Below, in pieces: positions 8,682-22,353 of a DNA stretch of 64,000 nucleotides. The stretch spans positions 248,001 through 312,000 of the forward strand of contig NZ_VDZU01000001.1 in assembly GCF_007673525.1 (NCBI RefSeq), written 5' to 3'. Source of the DNA: Fictibacillus phosphorivorans. Its GTDB lineage: Bacteria > Bacillota > Bacilli > Bacillales > Fictibacillaceae. Both the position numbers and the translations under genes were made by a program. The notes beneath the pieces were generated by a model. The model searched no databases. It was given only the letters and a program-made list of their open reading frames with translations, and was not told where the DNA came from. Each line of letters begins with the position of its first letter. Position 1 is the stretch's first letter.

Positions 8682-9424
8682 CCGCTCTATGGCAACTAAC
8701 ATTACTTGAAACGAAGATGTTTTTTCGAGATAAGCTGCAGGTGTTCTGGACGTTTTTGTTCCCCGTACTTATGATTTGGTTGTTCGGTTCGATGTTTGAA
8801 AACCAAGCTCCTGAAGGGTTTTCGTTTGCGAGCCTTTACATACCCTCATGGATTGGGGTAAACATCGTGACGACCGCTTTTTTTACACTAGGAACGGTCC
8901 TTACCGGATATCGGGAAACGGGAGTTCTTCGCCGATATCAATCGACACCGCTCGCTCCGTGGAAGATTCTCTTTGCCCACACGATTCAAGGTACGGTGAT
9001 CTTTTGCTTCTCAGCGGTCGTTCTTGTGGTGTTCGGAACGCTCATGTTTGACCTTCATGCACCTGTTTATTTAGGAAGTACGCTAGTCGCGCTGTTGCTT
9101 AGCATCCTTGCCTTTTTTCCGTTTGCACTCTTTCTAACATCCCTAGCAAAAAACGTAGGAACAGCGGCAGCGATCAGCTCACTTTTTCTAAACCTTATGC
9201 TGTTTTTGTCAGGAGCTACATTTCCGTTAGAGATGATGCCTGATGTGCTGCAATATATCGCTAAGATCTTACCTCTTTATTATGTGATCGAACTGCTGCG
9301 TGCAACATGGAACACATCACCTTTATGGGAGAACTGGACGCCTGTTCTCGTACTAAGTTGTATCGCGCTCGTTTCGATCGTTTTGTCGTCCGTATTTTTT
9401 AAATGGAGTGGAAAAGCGGATTAG
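8678..9424 (+). CDS. ABC-2 type permease
   Basis: The 248-residue membrane protein has about six hydrophobic segments and the ABC-2 loop RETGVLRRYQSTPLAPWKIL typical of DrrB/YadH-like permeases. Its start overlaps the ATPase stop (ATGA), and CAAGGAGGGG precedes it, so the two are co-translated. Together they should form a dimeric exporter. A hairpin terminator follows directly. The substrate is not indicated by the neighbours. Confidence 0.88.
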   Translation: MTALWQLTLLETKMFFRDKLQVFWTFLFPVLMIWLFGSMFENQAPEGFSFASLYIPSWIGVNIVTTAFFTLGTVLTGYRETGVLRRYQSTPLAPWKILFAHTIQGTVIFCFSAVVLVVFGTLMFDLHAPVYLGSTLVALLLSILAFFPFALFLTSLAKNVGTAAAISSLFLNLMLFLSGATFPLEMMPDVLQYIAKILPLYYVIELLRATWNTSPLWENWTPVLVLSCIALVSIVLSSVFFKWSGKAD

Positions 9425-9442
9425 TAGAATGCTATATCAATG

Positions 9443-9481
9443 AAAAAGTATTGGACGTAAATCAGCCGATACTTTTTTTTT
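9443..9481 (+). terminator. Terminator after the ABC exporter
   Basis: AAAAGTAT pairs with ATACTTTT around an interior loop, followed by a run of nine T residues. Confidence 0.75.
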
Positions 9482-9575
9482 CGACATAAAGTAAAAAAAA
9501 TTTTAAGTAAGAGTGATCCAAATGAAAATTCTCTCCGTTAGCTTAATGCAATTAACTAAAAAGGAGAGATTTCAA

Positions 9576-10940
9576 ATGAAAATGAAAAAAGCACTTTTAG
9601 CAGTACCGTTAAGTGTTTCTTTACTAATACCTACCTTCACAGTGGCAAATGCACATGGTCATGAGAATCATAGCAAAGGACCTATGTCTGCTGAAGTTTC
9701 AAACCCGGCAATTGATCTTCGCGCTTCATTGGATACTCTTCTTTCAGAGCATGCATTCCTAGCTGTAGTTGCGATGCAAAAAGGAATTGACGGAAAAGAA
9801 GACTTTGAAGCTGCGGCTGGACAGCTGAACCAAAATACAGAGGCACTGTCAAAAGCGGTCGGATCTGTTTACGGTGAAGAAGCTGGAGCGCAGTTCAAAG
9901 AAATCTGGAGCAGCCACATCGGCTATTTTGTGGACTATGTAACAGCAACTGCTGAAAATAATGAAGAAGGCAGAAAACAAGCACTCGCTGAATTGGATAA
10001 ATACCGCACAACACAAGCTGACTTTCTTGATAAAGCAACGGAAGGTAGATTAAAAGCTGCTGATTTAGAAGAAGGGTTGAAAGTACACATCGACCAGCTG
10101 ATCTGGGCGTTTGAAAGCTATAGAACTGGCGAATACGACAAAGCGTATGACAACATTTCTGAAGCGATGCACCACATGTTCATGACAGGTAAAGGTCTTT
10201 CATGGGCGATAACGGATCAATTCCCTGACAAGTTTGAAAACAAATCAGTAGATACACCTGCAGCTGATCTTCGTGCTGACTTGAACAGTGTGTTCTCTGC
10301 ACATGCTGCGTTAGCGGCATTAACGATGCAAAAAGGAATTGATGGTGCTAAAGACTTTGAAGCAGCGGCAGCTGAGCTGAACGAAAATACAGATGACATC
10401 ACAGCAGCTGTAGAATCTGTATATGGTGCAGAAGGTGCAGCGCAATTTAAAGAAATCTGGAGCAGCCATATCGGTTACTTCGTTGACTATGTAACAGCAA
10501 CTGCAGAAAAGAATGAAGATGGCAAGAAGCAAGCCATCGCTGAACTCGATGAGTACCGTATGGAACAAGCTAAGTTTCTAGACACGGCAACAGAAGGACG
10601 CCTAAAAGCAGCTGACTTAGAAGAAGGCTTAAAAGTACACATTGATCAGTTATTAGCAGCATTCAACAGCTATACAGGCAAAGATTATCCAGCCGCTTAC
10701 AAGAACATCTCTGAAGCTTATGCTCACATGTTTGGAGTAGGACAATCTCTATCTGGTGCGATTGTTGATCAGTTCCCAGACAAGTTTGCTGGCCAAAAGC
10801 CATCCGATATGCCGAAAACAGGAATGGGTGGAATGAGTCAATCAACAAACGATGCTATTCTTTGGAGCTTGTTCGGACTGATCTTAGCTTCAGCAACAAC
10901 AGCGATGATTCTTCGCAAAAAGGCGACGAATAATTCTTAA
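9576..10940 (+). CDS. Duplicated helical surface protein with an MPKTG sorting signal
   Basis: The 454-residue product has a signal peptide (MKMKKALLAVPLSVSLLIP, cut after VANA), two nearly identical helical domains about 183 residues apart (starting near residues 47 and 230), and a C-terminal sorting signal: MPKTG at 412-416, a hydrophobic helix and an RKK tail. Each domain repeats SEHA/SAHA, EIWSSHIGYFVDYV and EGLKVHIDQL, so several histidines are conserved. Similar proteins are sometimes labelled copper amine oxidase in databases, but I see no such catalytic domain. The start is ATG 9576 with AAGGAGAG 7 bases upstream. The sortase encoded next should anchor it to the cell wall. Confidence 0.85.
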   Translation: MKMKKALLAVPLSVSLLIPTFTVANAHGHENHSKGPMSAEVSNPAIDLRASLDTLLSEHAFLAVVAMQKGIDGKEDFEAAAGQLNQNTEALSKAVGSVYGEEAGAQFKEIWSSHIGYFVDYVTATAENNEEGRKQALAELDKYRTTQADFLDKATEGRLKAADLEEGLKVHIDQLIWAFESYRTGEYDKAYDNISEAMHHMFMTGKGLSWAITDQFPDKFENKSVDTPAADLRADLNSVFSAHAALAALTMQKGIDGAKDFEAAAAELNENTDDITAAVESVYGAEGAAQFKEIWSSHIGYFVDYVTATAEKNEDGKKQAIAELDEYRMEQAKFLDTATEGRLKAADLEEGLKVHIDQLLAAFNSYTGKDYPAAYKNISEAYAHMFGVGQSLSGAIVDQFPDKFAGQKPSDMPKTGMGGMSQSTNDAILWSLFGLILASATTAMILRKKATNNS

Positions 10941-10950
10941 GAGTTAAGAG

Positions 10951-10984
10951 TGGAGGGCAGCAAATCTGTCCTCCATCTTTTCTA
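10951..10984 (+). terminator. Hairpin between the surface protein and sortase genes
   Basis: TGGAGGGCAG and CTGTCCTCCA pair across a 5-base loop and are followed by ATCTTTTCT. It can act as a terminator or attenuator, so the sortase would be made in smaller amounts than its abundant substrate. Confidence 0.75.
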
Positions 10985-11012
10985 TCTATTTGAGATGGAA
11001 AGGAAGATTTTT

Positions 11013-11657
11013 ATGAAGAAGGTGTTTGGTGGTCTAATGCTCGCGGGACTATTAATAACCGGTTGTTCAGCTCAAGAAGACACGAAGAATAATAAAGCTT
11101 CTGAATCTAGTGAAACGATAAAGATTCAAGAACAAGAGAAAGAAGTAAAAGCATCATCAACCGAACTAACACCACCTGAAGGATTAAAATTAAAAGCAGA
11201 TACAGAAGGTATTGTTCCAATAGCAATTGAAATACCAGCTTTAAATATCAGTACCGAAATTGAGAAGGTAGGCAGACTAGAAAACGGTCAGATGGGTGTT
11301 CCAAAAGGAATGGATACCGTAGGATGGTTTAGTGATGGGGCGAAACCGGGATCTCCAGGAAACGCAGTAATGGCAGGCCATGTAGACAGTAAATCAGGTC
11401 CAGCTGTTTTTTATAAGCTTGAAGAGCTTAAGAATGGTGATGAAGTTATCGTCAAGGATCAAGACGGTAAGGCGTTAACTTTTGAAGTAACGGGAAAAGA
11501 AAAATACAACAGAGAAACAGCCCCTGTTGAAAAAATATTTGACTATGCATACGGCAGCAAACTGAACTTAATCACATGTACCGGAACCTTTAATGTAGAA
11601 GAGGGCACACATGAAGAGCGGTTGGTTGTGTATACAGAGTTAAAAGCGGATGAGTAA
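11013..11657 (+). CDS. Class F-type sortase with a lipoprotein signal
   Basis: The 214-residue protein has the sortase triad: His123 in AGHVDS, Cys189 in LITCTG and Arg203 in EERLVVYT. The start IEIPALNI and the VGWFSDGAKPGSPGNAV block resemble class F sortases of Firmicutes. Unusually for sortases, it begins with a lipobox (LLITGC, Cys18), so the enzyme may be lipid-anchored instead of held by a helix. It starts at ATG 11013 after AAAGGAAG; a more upstream GTG would cross the hairpin. It lies directly behind a gene with an MPKTG signal, its likely only substrate. Confidence 0.88.
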   Translation: MKKVFGGLMLAGLLITGCSAQEDTKNNKASESSETIKIQEQEKEVKASSTELTPPEGLKLKADTEGIVPIAIEIPALNISTEIEKVGRLENGQMGVPKGMDTVGWFSDGAKPGSPGNAVMAGHVDSKSGPAVFYKLEELKNGDEVIVKDQDGKALTFEVTGKEKYNRETAPVEKIFDYAYGSKLNLITCTGTFNVEEGTHEERLVVYTELKADE

Positions 11658-11661
11658 CAAA

Positions 11662-11699
11662 AAAGCTTAAAAGCATCCATTCATGTGGGTGTTTTTTTG
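11662..11699 (+). terminator. Terminator after the sortase gene
   Basis: CATCCA pairs with TGGGTG around a short loop, followed by seven T residues. Confidence 0.7.
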
Positions 11700-11715
11700 T
11701 TGTGCGTGAGAACTG

Positions 11716-11838
11716 AGTGGACAGTATTTTTACTTAAGTGGACAGTAAAATGTGAAAAGTGGACAGTATTTATAGAGAACTGGACAGGAAAGTCAGTAAA
11801 GTGGACAGTATTATTGGATAACTGGACAGTAAATTACA
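11716..11838. repeat. 21-bp tandem array, GTGGACAGTA type (array 2)
   Basis: Six units start at 11716, 11737, 11758, 11779, 11800 and 11821, exactly 21 bp apart, each beginning AGTGGACAGTA or ACTGGACAG. Units continuing with T alternate with units continuing with A, hinting at a 42 bp higher-order period. The array starts 17 bp after the sortase terminator and well upstream of the upp promoter. Confidence 0.88.
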
Positions 11839-11970
11839 ATTAGGGCTCCAGCATGCCAGGCATATAGAATGTTTTTTGGGGATTTCACCTCTAAATTCAG
11901 GGAATAGTAGTAGAGGAGTTTATATGTAAAATTTGGAGTCAGAAAACTATCGTTTCTATGCTGATTTTCC

Positions 11971-11999
11971 TTGAAGTGAAGGTTGTTTTTCTGTACAAT
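11971..11999 (+). promoter_or_regulatory. Sigma-A type promoter of upp
   Basis: TTGAAG at 11971-11976 and TACAAT at 11994-11999 are separated by 17 bp, and the upp start lies 57 bp downstream. Confidence 0.7.
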
Positions 12000-12055
12000 G
12001 CTAGAGATGCTTTTTGAACGAAAATAAATGTTACATAAGGAGAGGTGCTTAAAAC

Positions 12056-12685
12056 ATGAGTGAGGTATATGTCCTTGATCATCCGTTAATTCAGCATAAA
12101 TTAACATACATCCGTGACGAACGTACGGGTACGAAAGAATTTCGTGAGCTTGTTGATGAAGTAGCGGGGCTTATGGCTTTTGAAATTACACGTGATCTTC
12201 CATTGCAAGAGGTAACGGTGAAAACGCCGGTTGCTGAAGCAACTATGAAAACGATCGCTGGGAAAAAACTAGGGCTAGTACCGATCCTTCGTGCAGGGCT
12301 TGGAATGGTAGACGGAATCCTTAAACTCATTCCAGCAGCAAAAGTTGGACATGTTGGGCTTTACCGTGATCCTGAAACATTAACACCGATCGAATACTAT
12401 GTGAAGCTTCCTTCGGACGTAGAAGAGCGTGATTTTATCGTGATCGATCCGATGCTTGCTACAGGTGGATCTGCAGCGGCAGCTATTGAATCAATCAAAA
12501 AACGCGGCGCGAAAAACATTAAGCTTATGTGTTTAGTAGCAGCTCCAGAAGGTATTAAAGTAATTCAAGACGAGCACCCAGACGTTGATATTTTCTTAGC
12601 AGCACTTGATGAAAAATTAAACGATCACGGCTACATCGTTCCAGGTCTAGGCGATGCTGGAGACCGTTTATTCGGAACTAAATAA
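12056..12685 (+). CDS. upp: Uracil phosphoribosyltransferase
   Basis: The 209-residue enzyme has the PRPP-binding motif [13 protein letters not shown] near residue 130 and the uracil-binding C-terminus [16 protein letters not shown]. It converts uracil and PRPP to UMP in pyrimidine salvage. Its length is standard for the family. AAGGAGAGG precedes the ATG. It keeps its B. subtilis place between glyA and the atp operon, with its own promoter and terminator. Confidence 0.97.
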   Translation: MSEVYVLDHPLIQHKLTYIRDERTGTKEFRELVDEVAGLMAFEITRDLPLQEVTVKTPVAEATMKTIAGKKLGLVPILRAGLGMVDGILKLIPAAKVGHVGLYRDPETLTPIEYYVKLPSDVEERDFIVIDPMLATGGSAAAAIESIKKRGAKNIKLMCLVAAPEGIKVIQDEHPDVDIFLAALDEKLNDHGYIVPGLGDAGDRLFGTK

Positions 12686-12695
12686 GCAGTAAATT

Positions 12696-12744
12696 AAAAA
12701 CTGACTTGATCGCGGGTGAAAACCCTCTTTCAGGCAGTTTTTTT
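12696..12744 (+). terminator. Terminator after upp
   Basis: AAACTG (12698-12703) pairs with CAGTTT (12735-12740) around an inner GGGT-GAAA-ACCC hairpin, followed by a T run. Confidence 0.75.
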
Positions 12745-12773
12745 GTTCGTAAAAAGGATTAAATCTTCGTTGT

Positions 12774-12886
12774 GAGCGAAACGCAGGTAATCCTGAGCGA
12801 AAACCAGACTCCATTGAGCGAAACGGAGTTCAAACTGAGCGAAAACTCTGCTCAACTGAGCGAAACTCATGGTCTATTGCGCGAAC
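12774..12886 (+). repeat. 21-bp tandem array, GAGCGAAA type (array 3)
   Basis: Five units GAGCGAAA start at 12774, 12795, 12816, 12837 and 12858, and a sixth, GCGCGAAC at 12879, runs into the conserved cap. The period is exactly 21 bp. The bases after the core alternate C/A, so a frame across it would read SET/SEN in turn. That frame has only a GTG start without a ribosome binding site, and I do not call it a gene. The same unit occurs on the other strand in array 10. Confidence 0.9.
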
Positions 12887-12918
12887 GTGTAATAAATAAA
12901 AGAACACGTACCGTAAAA
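12882..12918 (+). repeat. Conserved array cap, copy 1
   Basis: It contains GAACGTGT, then an AT-rich spacer (AATAAATAAAAG), then AACACGTACCGT and AAAA. ACGTGT and ACACGT can pair. The same element ends arrays 6, 7 and 10. Confidence 0.85.
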
Positions 12919-12920
12919 CC

Positions 12921-12949
12921 GAAAAAAAGAAGGCTGACATACGTCAGCC
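12921..12949 (-). terminator. Terminator of the DUF3889 lipoprotein gene
   Basis: On the reverse strand, GGCTGAC-GTAT-GTCAGCC is followed by TTCTTTTTTT, just beyond the stop at 12966. Confidence 0.88.
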
Positions 12950-12965
12950 CGCACATAACGTTTAT

Positions 12966-13391
12966 TTAATGCATTTCCTCGAACTTCATATCAATAAGCT
13001 TGTTGTCATCATGCATTACGCCAACTTTTACAAGATGCATCTTATCTTGTTGATACACCTTGAAGTCAAAGTAATCCGAGATCGTGCCGTCCGGACTGAT
13101 GTTCCGTGTATCGTACTGATAATCACTTACTCTGCTGTTCGGATATTTTTTCCTCGTCTCAGCCAGAGCCATCTTGCCCCATTTTGCGTAGTCGTTTTGT
13201 GTCACAGATGAATTTAAATCTTCTGACGGGGTTTGGTCGTTATATTGAACGTTCAAAGGTTTTGTACGATCGTTCTCCACGTTATTTTTCATGTTTGTAG
13301 ATTCTTCTGAAGGCTTTTTGTCATTGTTCATACAGCCGCCAGCTACCAAAATCCCAATCAACGAAAAGAAAATAAATATTTTTTGTTTCAT
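12966..13391 (-). CDS. DUF3889-type lipoprotein
   Basis: The 141-residue product starts MKQKIFIFFSLIGILVAGGC, a lipoprotein signal with lipobox VAGGC, then a polar linker, then a C-terminal domain beginning YAKWGKMALAETRKKYP. That segment and the following SDYQYDTRN and FDFKVYQQDK strands resemble the DUF3889 domain of B. subtilis YqzG. The function is unknown. The ATG at 13391 is correctly spaced from GGAAGGAG; a TTG three codons earlier is too close. Confidence 0.78.
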   Translation of the reverse strand: MKQKIFIFFSLIGILVAGGCMNNDKKPSEESTNMKNNVENDRTKPLNVQYNDQTPSEDLNSSVTQNDYAKWGKMALAETRKKYPNSRVSDYQYDTRNISPDGTISDYFDFKVYQQDKMHLVKVGVMHDDNKLIDMKFEEMH

Positions 13392-13558
13392 GTCGAACAA
13401 GCTCCTTCCATATATTTAATGTAAGTATTTATCAAATAGGGTGATTTATTCAGGAATATGGAAAGTGCAGGCAGAAGTAGTAAACAAAGTGAATAATAAA
13501 CCATTGAAACAAGCCACAAAATTTCCACAATTTATTTAATAAACCGTCCCGGAAGTCG

Positions 13559-13587
13559 TTGACATAGAAATGGCACTATTGTATTCT
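13559..13587 (+). promoter_or_regulatory. Sigma-A promoter of the atp operon
   Basis: A consensus TTGACA at 13559-13564 and TATTCT at 13582-13587 are 17 bp apart, about 95 bp before the first gene of the ATP synthase operon. No other feature is evident in 13392-13682. Confidence 0.7.
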
Positions 13588-13682
13588 TACAAAGGGAATA
13601 TGGTAAGGTTTACATTCTTGTGTTTACAAGGGTTTTCAAGAAAATTATTACCAAATTTCCAGAAGGAAGGAGTCCATACGAT

Positions 13683-13907
13683 ATGAGCAACGGGAAACGC
13701 CCTTATAAAGCGATGGCTTTAATGTCTGGCATTCTTTCTCAGCTTGTTGGATGTATCTTAGTTGGACTTTTTGGAGGGAAATGGCTGGACGAGAAAGTCG
13801 GCAATGAATTTCCAATCTTCCTTATCATCGGGTTGTTTCTAGGTCTTGGAACAGGTGTTTACGGGATGATCCGCTTAATATCGAAGTTTTCAGGGGACGG
13901 GCAATGA
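13683..13907 (+). CDS. atpZ: AtpZ-like accessory protein of ATP synthase
   Basis: The 74-residue protein has two membrane helices (MALMSGILSQLVGCILVGLF and FPIFLIIGLFLGLGTGVYG) with GGKWLDE between them, the pattern of the AtpZ/AtpI family. AtpZ with AtpI is thought to assist ion handling or c-ring assembly of the synthase. The ATG at 13683 follows AAGGAAGGAG; an upstream in-frame start would add 21 unrelated residues. Its stop overlaps the start of atpI. Confidence 0.82.
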   Translation: MSNGKRPYKAMALMSGILSQLVGCILVGLFGGKWLDEKVGNEFPIFLIIGLFLGLGTGVYGMIRLISKFSGDGQ

Positions 13908-14290
13908 TGAATGAGTACAAATCGGTGTTTTTCAAATACATAAAGTACACATTATATCTTCTCTCTCTTTTTTTCGTCGGTTATGCTGTCACTCCTTACA
14001 AAGCTATCTTTTTAGGACTAGCTCTAGGAACTGCTTTTAGCCTCTATAATCTTTGGAGCATGTATTCGAAGATCGACCGCATGGGACAAGCAGTGATTCA
14101 GCAGAAAAGAGTGAAAACACTCGGTTCACTTTCAAGGCTCCTCTTTGCAGGGTTAGCGGTGCTCATCGCGATGAAATACCCGGAACATTTTCATTTATTA
14201 AGTGTGGTAGTGGGATTGATGTCAGTCTACATTATCATGTTAATAGATTCACTAACTCAAGTTACACGTACTCCAAAGGAAAAGAGGTGA
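13904..14290 (+). CDS. atpI: ATP synthase subunit I
   Basis: The 128-residue protein has four predicted membrane helices and matches Bacillus AtpI in size and position, with the pattern FFVGYAVTPYKAIFLGLALG. AtpI helps assemble the c-ring and may transport Mg2+. It overlaps atpZ by 4 bases and lies 6 bases before atpB. Confidence 0.85.
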   Translation: MMNEYKSVFFKYIKYTLYLLSLFFVGYAVTPYKAIFLGLALGTAFSLYNLWSMYSKIDRMGQAVIQQKRVKTLGSLSRLLFAGLAVLIAMKYPEHFHLLSVVVGLMSVYIIMLIDSLTQVTRTPKEKR

Positions 14291-14296
14291 ACATAG

Positions 14297-15007
<711 letters not shown>

Positions 15008-15063
15008 TCTTTAGGAAATATCAAGCTTCTATAATAAGAAGCCCATTTTCATAAAAACTTTAA

Positions 15064-15303
<240 letters not shown>

Positions 15304-15338
15304 TCCTTAAAACAACCACTGTTTATTACGATTTCTAT

Positions 15339-15381
15339 AATGGCGAAGCAAGTTTCCGTTGAGGGACTACCCTTCGCCATT
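15339..15381 (+). promoter_or_regulatory. Long stem-loop between atpE and atpF
   Basis: AATGGCGAAG (15339-15348) pairs perfectly with CTTCGCCATT (15372-15381). There is no T run, so it is not a terminator. It may stabilise the upstream atpE message, needed in many copies, or mark a processing site. Confidence 0.75.
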
Positions 15382-15397
15382 CCTTATGTATGATTGA

Positions 15398-18001
<2,604 letters not shown>

Positions 18002-18123
18002 GATATATAGACTTTAAAAGCAGAGGTGCAGTTGCAGTGATGTGCTGCGCCTTGCAACCAGCTTACTATGTTTAAAATGAGGTTAACCGATTTTTAAACT
18101 ACCAATAAAGGTGGTGAAAATGA

Positions 18124-20421
<2,298 letters not shown>

Positions 20422-20437
20422 TGCCTGAAAGGGGTAA

Positions 20438-20851
<414 letters not shown>

Positions 20852-20855
20852 TTCT

Positions 20856-20899
20856 AAAGCTCTTCAGCTCTCTTTTTAGAGAGTTGGAGGGCTTTTTTT
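20856..20899 (+). terminator. Terminator of the atp operon
   Basis: A long stem, AAAGCTCTTCAGCTCTC with GAGAGTTGGAGGGCTTT, followed by seven T residues. Confidence 0.9.
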
Positions 20900-20943
20900 G
20901 TGCTTGTAGGGGGTATGAGAGGAATAAAGGGAGTGCGAGCAAT

Positions 20944-21064
20944 GTCGAGGATTGCAAACTCGTGGATAAAGTAGCAAAACTTTTGGATTGAAGGCTAAAA
21001 TTCGTGGATAAACAGGCAAAACTTCTGGATAAACGGCTTAAACTTTTGGATTGCATGAAGTTAA
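20944..21064. repeat. 21-bp tandem array, GTGGAT type (array 4)
   Basis: Units start at 20960, 20981, 21002, 21023 and 21044, exactly 21 bp apart, with cores TCGTGGATAAA and TTTTGGATT. The lead TGTCGAGGATTGCAAAC matches the lead of array 1. It begins 45 bp after the atp terminator. Confidence 0.88.
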
Positions 21065-21089
21065 TACCCCGCACAGTATCTGAGTTGTT

Positions 21090-21110
21090 CAGTTTCGGGA
21101 ACTGAAACTG
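21090..21110. repeat. CAGTTTC hairpin shared with the array 5 locus
   Basis: CAGTTTC-GGGAACT-GAAACTG, followed by TACCT. A closely similar hairpin followed by CACCT lies at 26834-26854, also downstream of a GTGGAT array. Confidence 0.65.
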
Positions 21111-21133
21111 TACCTTTATTCTTTTTCAGAACT

Positions 21134-21164
21134 CAAAAACCCCTCCGACTCGTTCAAAATAAGT
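21134..21164 (-). terminator. Terminator of the small reverse-strand gene
   Basis: On the reverse strand, CCCCTTTGACT pairs with AGTCGGAGGGG and is followed by TTTTTGAG. Confidence 0.7.
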
Positions 21165-21233
21165 CAAAGGGGCTTTATTACAATACATCACGTTCAGTTT
21201 GAGAAGGTTGAACATTGGATGGATCGTTTTTAT

Positions 21234-21413
21234 TTAGTTTCTTCCAAAAATCGGCCGAGCACATGAGACCCTACGTAACCATAATTGGTCGCCATTTTCA
21301 CTAGTCATCGCGTTCGTTTCTGCTGCCTCTTCCATTTGAACCATTTCATCACCAAAAGGGTTCTGAAATTCGCCAACAGGAGAGATCACAGGTTTCTTTC
21401 TCTTTTTAATCAT
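21234..21413 (-). CDS. Small hypothetical protein, possibly frameshifted at its end
   Basis: A near-perfect GAGGAGGTGATAAGC site precedes the ATG of this 59-codon frame, and a terminator follows, so a real gene is likely. The product starts MIKKRKKPVISPVGEFQNPF. I do not recognise a family. The last 17 residues (QLWLRRVSCARPIFGRN) look unlike a protein end, while the +1 frame there reads NYGYVGSHVLGRFLEETK and stops 4 bases later. This hints at a frameshift mutation, a sequencing error or recoding near 21272. Confidence 0.6.
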   Translation of the reverse strand: MIKKRKKPVISPVGEFQNPFGDEMVQMEEAAETNAMTSENGDQLWLRRVSCARPIFGRN

Positions 21414-21605
21414 GCTTATCACCTCCTCAAGCTAAGGAAGTGTCCTAAGAAATATAGCTCTTTATACGAGCTATATACTATTAAATGCTCGTCCGTCAGT
21501 AGTTGTATGTGTTATTATCACTTAATATGTAAAAAAGGCGGTTTACCGGGGTTTGCAATAAAATGTGAGAACTGGTGAATGATAAGAAAGTAAGGGGTGT
21601 GCAAG

Positions 21606-22151
21606 ATGAGCTTTCATGGACAAAAAGTTTTGCCGGCAGCGAGAAAGATGAAGGATTTTGAGAAGCTGCTAAACAGCAAATACACATATATCGTATGTTT
21701 GGATACACATATCAGCCAGTTAAAATTTATGATCGCTATGGCGAACGAACGTAAAAAGAAGGTATTGGTCCATCTTGATCTGATTAACGGCCTGAAAGCA
21801 AATGAGTATGCAGTCGACTTTTTAGCACAAGAAATGAAACCAGCAGGAATCATTTCAACGCGCTCCAACTGTATCATTCGTGCTAAAAAGAAGAACATGA
21901 TCGCGGTTCAGCGGTTATTTTTATTAGATTCATTAGCACTTGAAACGAGTTATAAAGTCATTGAACGTGCTCAGCCAGACTATTTAGAGGTTTTGCCAGG
22001 CATCATGCCGGAAATAATAAGAGAAGTGAGTGAGCAAGCGGGTATACCGGTAATTGCTGGTGGATTGATTCGTACAAAAGTTAATGTGATGGAAGCACTT
22101 GAAGCAGGTGCAGAGGCTGTGACGACTTCAAACCCTGAATTGTGGATCTAA
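21606..22151 (+). CDS. glpP: Glycerol uptake operon antiterminator GlpP
   Basis: The 181-residue protein matches the GlpP family: VLPAARKMKDFEKLL, VHLDLINGLKANEYAVDFL, GIISTRSNCIIRAKK, and the TIM-barrel end PVIAGGLIRTK followed by EAVTTSNPELW. Bound to glycerol 3-phosphate, GlpP acts on leader RNA to prevent termination before glpF-glpK and glpD. Two matching leaders lie downstream. The start is ATG 21606 after AAGGGGTG. Confidence 0.93.
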   Translation: MSFHGQKVLPAARKMKDFEKLLNSKYTYIVCLDTHISQLKFMIAMANERKKKVLVHLDLINGLKANEYAVDFLAQEMKPAGIISTRSNCIIRAKKKNMIAVQRLFLLDSLALETSYKVIERAQPDYLEVLPGIMPEIIREVSEQAGIPVIAGGLIRTKVNVMEALEAGAEAVTTSNPELWI

Positions 22152-22170
22152 TGTTCTTGTGAAATAACGT

Positions 22171-22198
22171 TTGACAACGTTTTCATCCTTGTTATAAT
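22171..22198 (+). promoter_or_regulatory. glpFK promoter with overlapping cre-like site
   Basis: TTGACA (22171-22176) and TATAAT (22193-22198) are 16 bp apart. TGACAACGTTTTCA at 22172-22185 matches the CcpA cre consensus with one mismatch and overlaps the -35 box, which suggests repression by preferred carbon sources. Confidence 0.8.
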
Positions 22199-22210
22199 AG
22201 AGACAAGTTC

Positions 22211-22290
22211 ATAAACGTGACGGAGAACATGGAGATCCACAAGGGTTACTTATAGCAAAACTATAGGTATCTTTTGCTGGGTCTTTTTTT
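22211..22290 (+). promoter_or_regulatory. glpFK leader with GlpP-controlled terminator
   Basis: Two GGAGA boxes (GGAGAACATGGAGATCCACAA) precede a terminator: GATCCA (22234-22239) pairs with TGGGTC, AGCAAAA (22254-22260) pairs with TTTTGCT (22272-22278), then seven T residues. The glpD leader repeats the GGAGA pair and CCACAA. GlpP with glycerol 3-phosphate is expected to block this terminator. Confidence 0.82.
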
Positions 22291-22353
22291 GATGAAATCC
22301 GTTCACAGGCTTGCACTTATAATTGATAGCGATTGCATAAAGGAGGAAAATAC

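Noticed and set aside
12772..12969. Open frame of 65 codons with SET/SEN heptads
   Set aside because: It is the translated 21-bp array and cap; the start is GTG without a ribosome site and the unit pattern exists on the other strand elsewhere.
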